DNA from: an uncultured Chthoniobacterales bacterium
Lineage (GTDB): Bacteria > Verrucomicrobiota > Verrucomicrobiia > Chthoniobacterales > CALDSX01
Assembly: GCA_937924445.1 (NCBI GenBank)
Contig: CALDSX010000024.1
Coordinates: 1-32,837, forward strand
Length of the DNA: 32,837 bases
Direction: 5' to 3'
The translations under genes and the position numbers were made by a program. Below, one piece after another: positions 29,502 to 32,837 of the stretch. Every line of letters starts with the position of its first letter. Positions within the stretch are counted from its first letter, which is position 1. The notes below the pieces were generated by a model. It worked only from the letters and a program-made list of their open reading frames with translations, was not told the DNA's origin and did not search any database.

Positions 29502-29795
29502 ATGACTTCTCCTCTTCCAGACTCCTATCGGTCCTTACGCTGCGCTTTAAGAACCCGGTTAGATTTGATCGCCGACACGGCATGGCGAGACCGGGATCCC
29601 GAAGGCCATCTGAACGCACTCCGTGTTGCTGGAGCAGAGATTAACGCCCGTGCCGCTGCTCTTGATCCCAGCCCCCCCGCGGAGCTTGCTCATTACCTCG
29701 AAGGGCAAAGCCTATCAAAAGCATTGGAATGGCTTGATAATGCCGCCAGGCAGGGCGGTCAGATGTCAGGCGGTCCGATCGGTTGTGGCCGTTAA
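29502..29795 (+). CDS. Hypothetical small protein
   Basis: ORF MTSPLPDSYRSLRCALRTRLDLIADTAWRDRDPEGHLNALRVAGAEINARAAAL...LAHYLEGQSLSKALEWLDNAA, between DUF4388 gene and larB, overlapping larB start. Confidence 0.6.
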   Translation: MTSPLPDSYRSLRCALRTRLDLIADTAWRDRDPEGHLNALRVAGAEINARAAALDPSPPAELAHYLEGQSLSKALEWLDNAARQGGQMSGGPIGCGR

Positions 29796-30513
29796 AACTC
29801 AAAGATTTGTTCCTTCAGTGCAGCACGCCGACCGCGGTTTTCTCGACCTTGGTTTTGCTCGACCTGATACCGACCGACTTGTGCGAACCGGATTTGGGGA
29901 GGTGGTTTTTTGTGAAGGCAAAACACCTCAACAAGCAGCTGAAATCTTCCAGACGCTTTATGCAACTCAGGGAGGTGTTCTTGGAACTCGTGCAACTGAG
30001 GCTCATGCTACGGCACTGCAAACTTTTTTTTCTGAGGTGCAATACAATCCAATTGCGCATTGCCTCTCTGTCGGGCAGGCACCTCGTCCGGCCCGCGCCG
30101 GATCAGCTCTCATTGTGTGCGCAGGAACGAGCGATCTTCCCGTCGCGGAAGAGGCCGCTTTTACGCTTGAATTTCTTGGTCATGCAGCACCAAGGATTAA
30201 CGACTGTGGGGTTGCTGGAATTCATCGCCTTCTGGCCGACCACTCCGCACTGGAAAGCGCAGATGTGATTATCGTCGTTGCAGGAATGGACGGCGCCCTT
30301 CCGGCTGTTGTTGGTGGTCTGGTGGGGTCGCCGGTTATCGCCGTCCCCACAAGCGTCGGATACGGTGCAGGGTTCTCCGGCATCGCCCCGCTTCTCACCA
30401 TGTTAAACGCTTGCAGCCCCGGCGTCTGCGTGGTGAACATTGACAATGGTTTTGGTGCAGCGATTGCTGCCGCACGGATTTTTAACAGGGTTTCCAAAGA
30501 GCAAGATGCATAA
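29785..30513 (+). CDS. larB: Nickel pincer cofactor biosynthesis protein LarB (GTG start inferred)
   Basis: DLGFARPDTDRLVRTGFGEVVFCEGKTPQQ; ICAGTSDLPVAEEAAFTLEFLG; VGSPVIAVPTSVGYGAGFSGIAPLLTMLNACSPGVCVVNIDNGFGAAIAA. Confidence 0.9.
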   Translation: MAVKTQRFVPSVQHADRGFLDLGFARPDTDRLVRTGFGEVVFCEGKTPQQAAEIFQTLYATQGGVLGTRATEAHATALQTFFSEVQYNPIAHCLSVGQAPRPARAGSALIVCAGTSDLPVAEEAAFTLEFLGHAAPRINDCGVAGIHRLLADHSALESADVIIVVAGMDGALPAVVGGLVGSPVIAVPTSVGYGAGFSGIAPLLTMLNACSPGVCVVNIDNGFGAAIAAARIFNRVSKEQDA

Positions 30514-30764
30514 ATTTTTTTGCAAAAGGAGTCAGAGACCGGCAATCATTTCCCTTCAACAGAGCAATTCTCAAAATAATTGCACCCGGGCAATGAATCT
30601 TTCCAAGCAAAATACCCAACTCCCGGCGCTTCCTACCAGAGCCCGGTTGTGACTCTATTTTTTCGTCACAAAACCGTGCTTAAACTCAACGAAAAAGTGG
30701 GAAAATTTGCCAGTAAAAAAGTCCCCACAATATGCACTCTGTGAAGTCCGAGGTCATATTCGTT

Positions 30765-30793
30765 TTGACAAGCAATAGACCGCTCGTTAAACA
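30765..30793 (+). promoter_or_regulatory. Possible sigma70-type promoter upstream of deoC
   Basis: TTGACA, 17-nt spacer, TAAACA; perfect -35 but weak -10; 218 nt before the deoC ATG. Confidence 0.3.
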
Positions 30794-31010
30794 TTTGACT
30801 TTGAAAGATGATTTTAGCGTTAAAGCTGACATCTTAAGTCGGTCTGGAGGTCAATCAATGTTCTCCTTCGCGCATTGAAAGTTTCTAACCGACAAATTCT
30901 AACATTGCAAGAAGGCTGTCGCGTCTCATCTTTGCGCGACGGTTTGATTGTAAAGATTATCATTCGACACCCACCTCTCTGATTCGGTTCCTTAAACACC
31001 TGTCATATTT

Positions 31011-31772
31011 ATGAAAATCCAAACGCTCGCTGATATTGCTCGCACTATTGATCACTCTCTTCTTCACCCCACGTTGTCTGATGACGATCTGAAAAAAGGG
31101 TGTGAGTTGTCGAAGTCCTGTGGCACTGCCACAGCGTGTGTGAAGCCTTATCACGTTCCTCTGGCTCGCGAACTTCTTGCGGGGTCATCTACCGCAGTCT
31201 GTGCGGTTATTGGATTTCCTCATGGCAATTCAACCACTGGCATTAAAGTAGCTGAAGCCGAAGCGGTCTCTCTGGGTGGGGCGACTGAGGTTGATATGGT
31301 CGCTAATGTTGGCAAAGTTAAAAGTGGCGATTGGGAATATGTCGCCCGAGACATTCGCCTCGTGAACGAAGTGGTGGTTGCTCAGGGTGGAATTCTCAAA
31401 GTGATTTTCGAGAATGATTTCCTTACCGAATCGGAGATTATTCGTCTTTGCGAAATCTGTTCGGAGGTGCGGGTGGCCTTTGTAAAAACATCAACCGGCT
31501 ATGGGTTTGTGAAGGGAGCCGACGGCAAGTATAGCTACAAAGGGGCCACTCTTGAGCACCTGAAGCTTATGCGTGCGCATTGCCCGCCTGAGGTGCAGAT
31601 TAAAGCTGCTGGAGGTGTTCGCACCCTCGATGAGCTTCTTGCCGTTGTTGATGTCGGAGTGACTCGGATTGGTGCTACGGCCACAGTGGCAATCCTCGAA
31701 GAAGCCGCAAAGAGAGGCTATCCAGGTCAATTGCAATTCAAAGGCAGCTCCTCAGGCCCTGGCGGATATTAA
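31011..31772 (+). CDS. deoC: Deoxyribose-phosphate aldolase
   Basis: IDHSLLHPTLSDDDL; VCAVIGFPHGNSTTGIKVAEAEAVSLGGATEVDMVANVG; VAFVKTSTGY; IKAAGGVRTLDELLAVVDVGVTRIGAT. Confidence 0.96.
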   Translation: MKIQTLADIARTIDHSLLHPTLSDDDLKKGCELSKSCGTATACVKPYHVPLARELLAGSSTAVCAVIGFPHGNSTTGIKVAEAEAVSLGGATEVDMVANVGKVKSGDWEYVARDIRLVNEVVVAQGGILKVIFENDFLTESEIIRLCEICSEVRVAFVKTSTGYGFVKGADGKYSYKGATLEHLKLMRAHCPPEVQIKAAGGVRTLDELLAVVDVGVTRIGATATVAILEEAAKRGYPGQLQFKGSSSGPGGY

Positions 31773-32252
31773 GAAACGCTTTTGTTTCAGCCCGAGCTTC
31801 GAATTCAGCGTGGCTCCGTGGGACGTTTTTTTCACACCGCTTGTCATCCAGACGAATCTATCTAGTCGAGAAGTCTTGGGGAAGCATACAGATATTCCTA
31901 GACTGAGTGCCTCCACAAGCTCAGGTGAGAAGAAGCGTGTTGGGCAACTTCATTGGCAGCGTCGCATGAGCCATCGGGCTATCGAGTTGCTCGTCTGTCT
32001 GGCAAATGGTTGTCCTGCATTTTCTGGGGGATTTCCTTGAGGTCCGTTTGCCCTCTACGCCCTCTACGCACCACCACTTTTCCCATTATAACGAGCAACC
32101 GTTCGATATGGTGGAGCGCTGCTTTGAAGTGAATTTATAACTGCCAGATCCATATCTGCCATCTCGTTAAAGACGCTTGCCTTTTTTTCTCAAACAAAAA
32201 CAGGTCTTAATTTTCGCTCGCAAATGTTAAATCCGCAGTGGTTATTCTAAAC

Positions 32253-32781
32253 ATGAAAACTCGGATTTTTCAGGGTATCGCAGTTTCGGAAGTTGGTCTT
32301 GGCACATGGCAGTTCGGTGGGGACTGGGGCAGCATTACCGACGAACAGGCGCTTGAGACCATGCGCACAGCGGTTGATCACGGCGTCACATTTTTCGATA
32401 CAGCAGATGTGTATGGATTGGGTCGTAGCGAGGAACTCATCGGGCGATTTCTGCGGGAATACCATGGTCCACTGCTGATTGCAGCGAAGTTGGGGCGCTT
32501 GCCCGAGCCGGGTTGGCCGGCTAACTTTACCCGCCAGGCATTTCGCAAACATACAGAGGCTTCGCTCCGTCGACTTTGTGTAGAGCGGATTGACCTCATG
32601 CAGTTGCACTGTCTGCCGACTACCATTCTGAAGGAAGGTAAATGCTTCGAGTGGCTTCGTGAATTGCGAGGCGAGGGTAAAATTGCACACTTCGGCGCGA
32701 GCGTGGAATCTGTGGCTGAGGCGCATCTCTGCATGGAACAGAAGGATCTCGCCTCCCTGCAGTTGATTTTCAATATATTTC
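32253..32781 (+). pseudogene. Aldo/keto reductase, N-terminal portion, apparently interrupted at its 3' side
   Basis: MKTRIFQGIAVSEVGLGTWQFGGDWG...FFDTADVYGLGRSEELIGRFL...IAAKLG...ERIDLMQLHC...LQLIFNIFR then NCSGSRPPWGGHL-stop, unrelated to the family. Confidence 0.78.
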
Positions 32782-32837
32782 GTAACTGCTCAGGTAGCCG
32801 CCCGCCTTGGGGCGGCCACCTGTGAGTGAATGGCGGG
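32782..32837. mobile_element. Candidate insertion-sequence end (possibly IS66-type), continuing outside window
   Basis: GTAACTGCTCAGGTAGCCGCCCGCCTTGGGGCGG begins exactly where AKR homology stops; its core AACTGCTCAGGTAG recurs inverted at 7082-7095. Confidence 0.5.

Noticed and set aside
31669-32040. 123-aa plus ORF overlapping the deoC 3' end
   Set aside because: First third is out of frame in deoC; remainder has no recognisable family.
1-32837. CRISPR arrays, rRNA or tRNA genes
   Set aside because: No regularly spaced repeats and no rRNA or cloverleaf-like segments were seen by eye; a tRNAscan/Infernal run would be needed to exclude small RNAs fully.

Overview
Bacterial chromosomal window, probably Verrucomicrobiota/PVC-like (weak inference from protein flavour only). 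It contains: (1) an arsenic-resistance operon (about 1-6832): 3' part of a low-MW arsenate reductase, an AhpD-like protein with a repeated Cys-Cys tail, an ACR3 arsenite permease, a DUF4405-like membrane protein, an RND adaptor and permease, and a small redox-active-disulfide thioredoxin; (2) a glycan or unusual-sugar locus (about 7992-18078): a GT39/PMT-like membrane protein, an HddA-like GHMP kinase, a DegT/ColD-like PLP enzyme with His-His where the catalytic Lys is expected, a miniature two-subunit TPP enzyme (E1-alpha-like plus E1-beta-like without its C-terminal domain), a B12-type radical SAM protein, a GT2 and a second polytopic membrane protein; (3) a mixed housekeeping/accessory stretch: CbpA-like DnaJ, fumarylacetoacetate-hydrolase family protein, esterase-D-like hydrolase, a small basic protein with a duplicated motif, an ArnA-dehydrogenase-like epimerase, an RlmI-like methyltransferase, a phosphohexomutase, a cNMP-binding + DUF4388 protein, LarB, DeoC, and an aldo/keto reductase apparently interrupted near the window's right edge by a probable IS end. 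Best candidate for an undescribed system: the ColD-like / mini-TPP / B12-radical-SAM cassette (about 9960-15377), which I propose makes a deoxygenated, carbon-extended (branched) sugar. All calls come from reading the sequence and family motifs; no searches were run.
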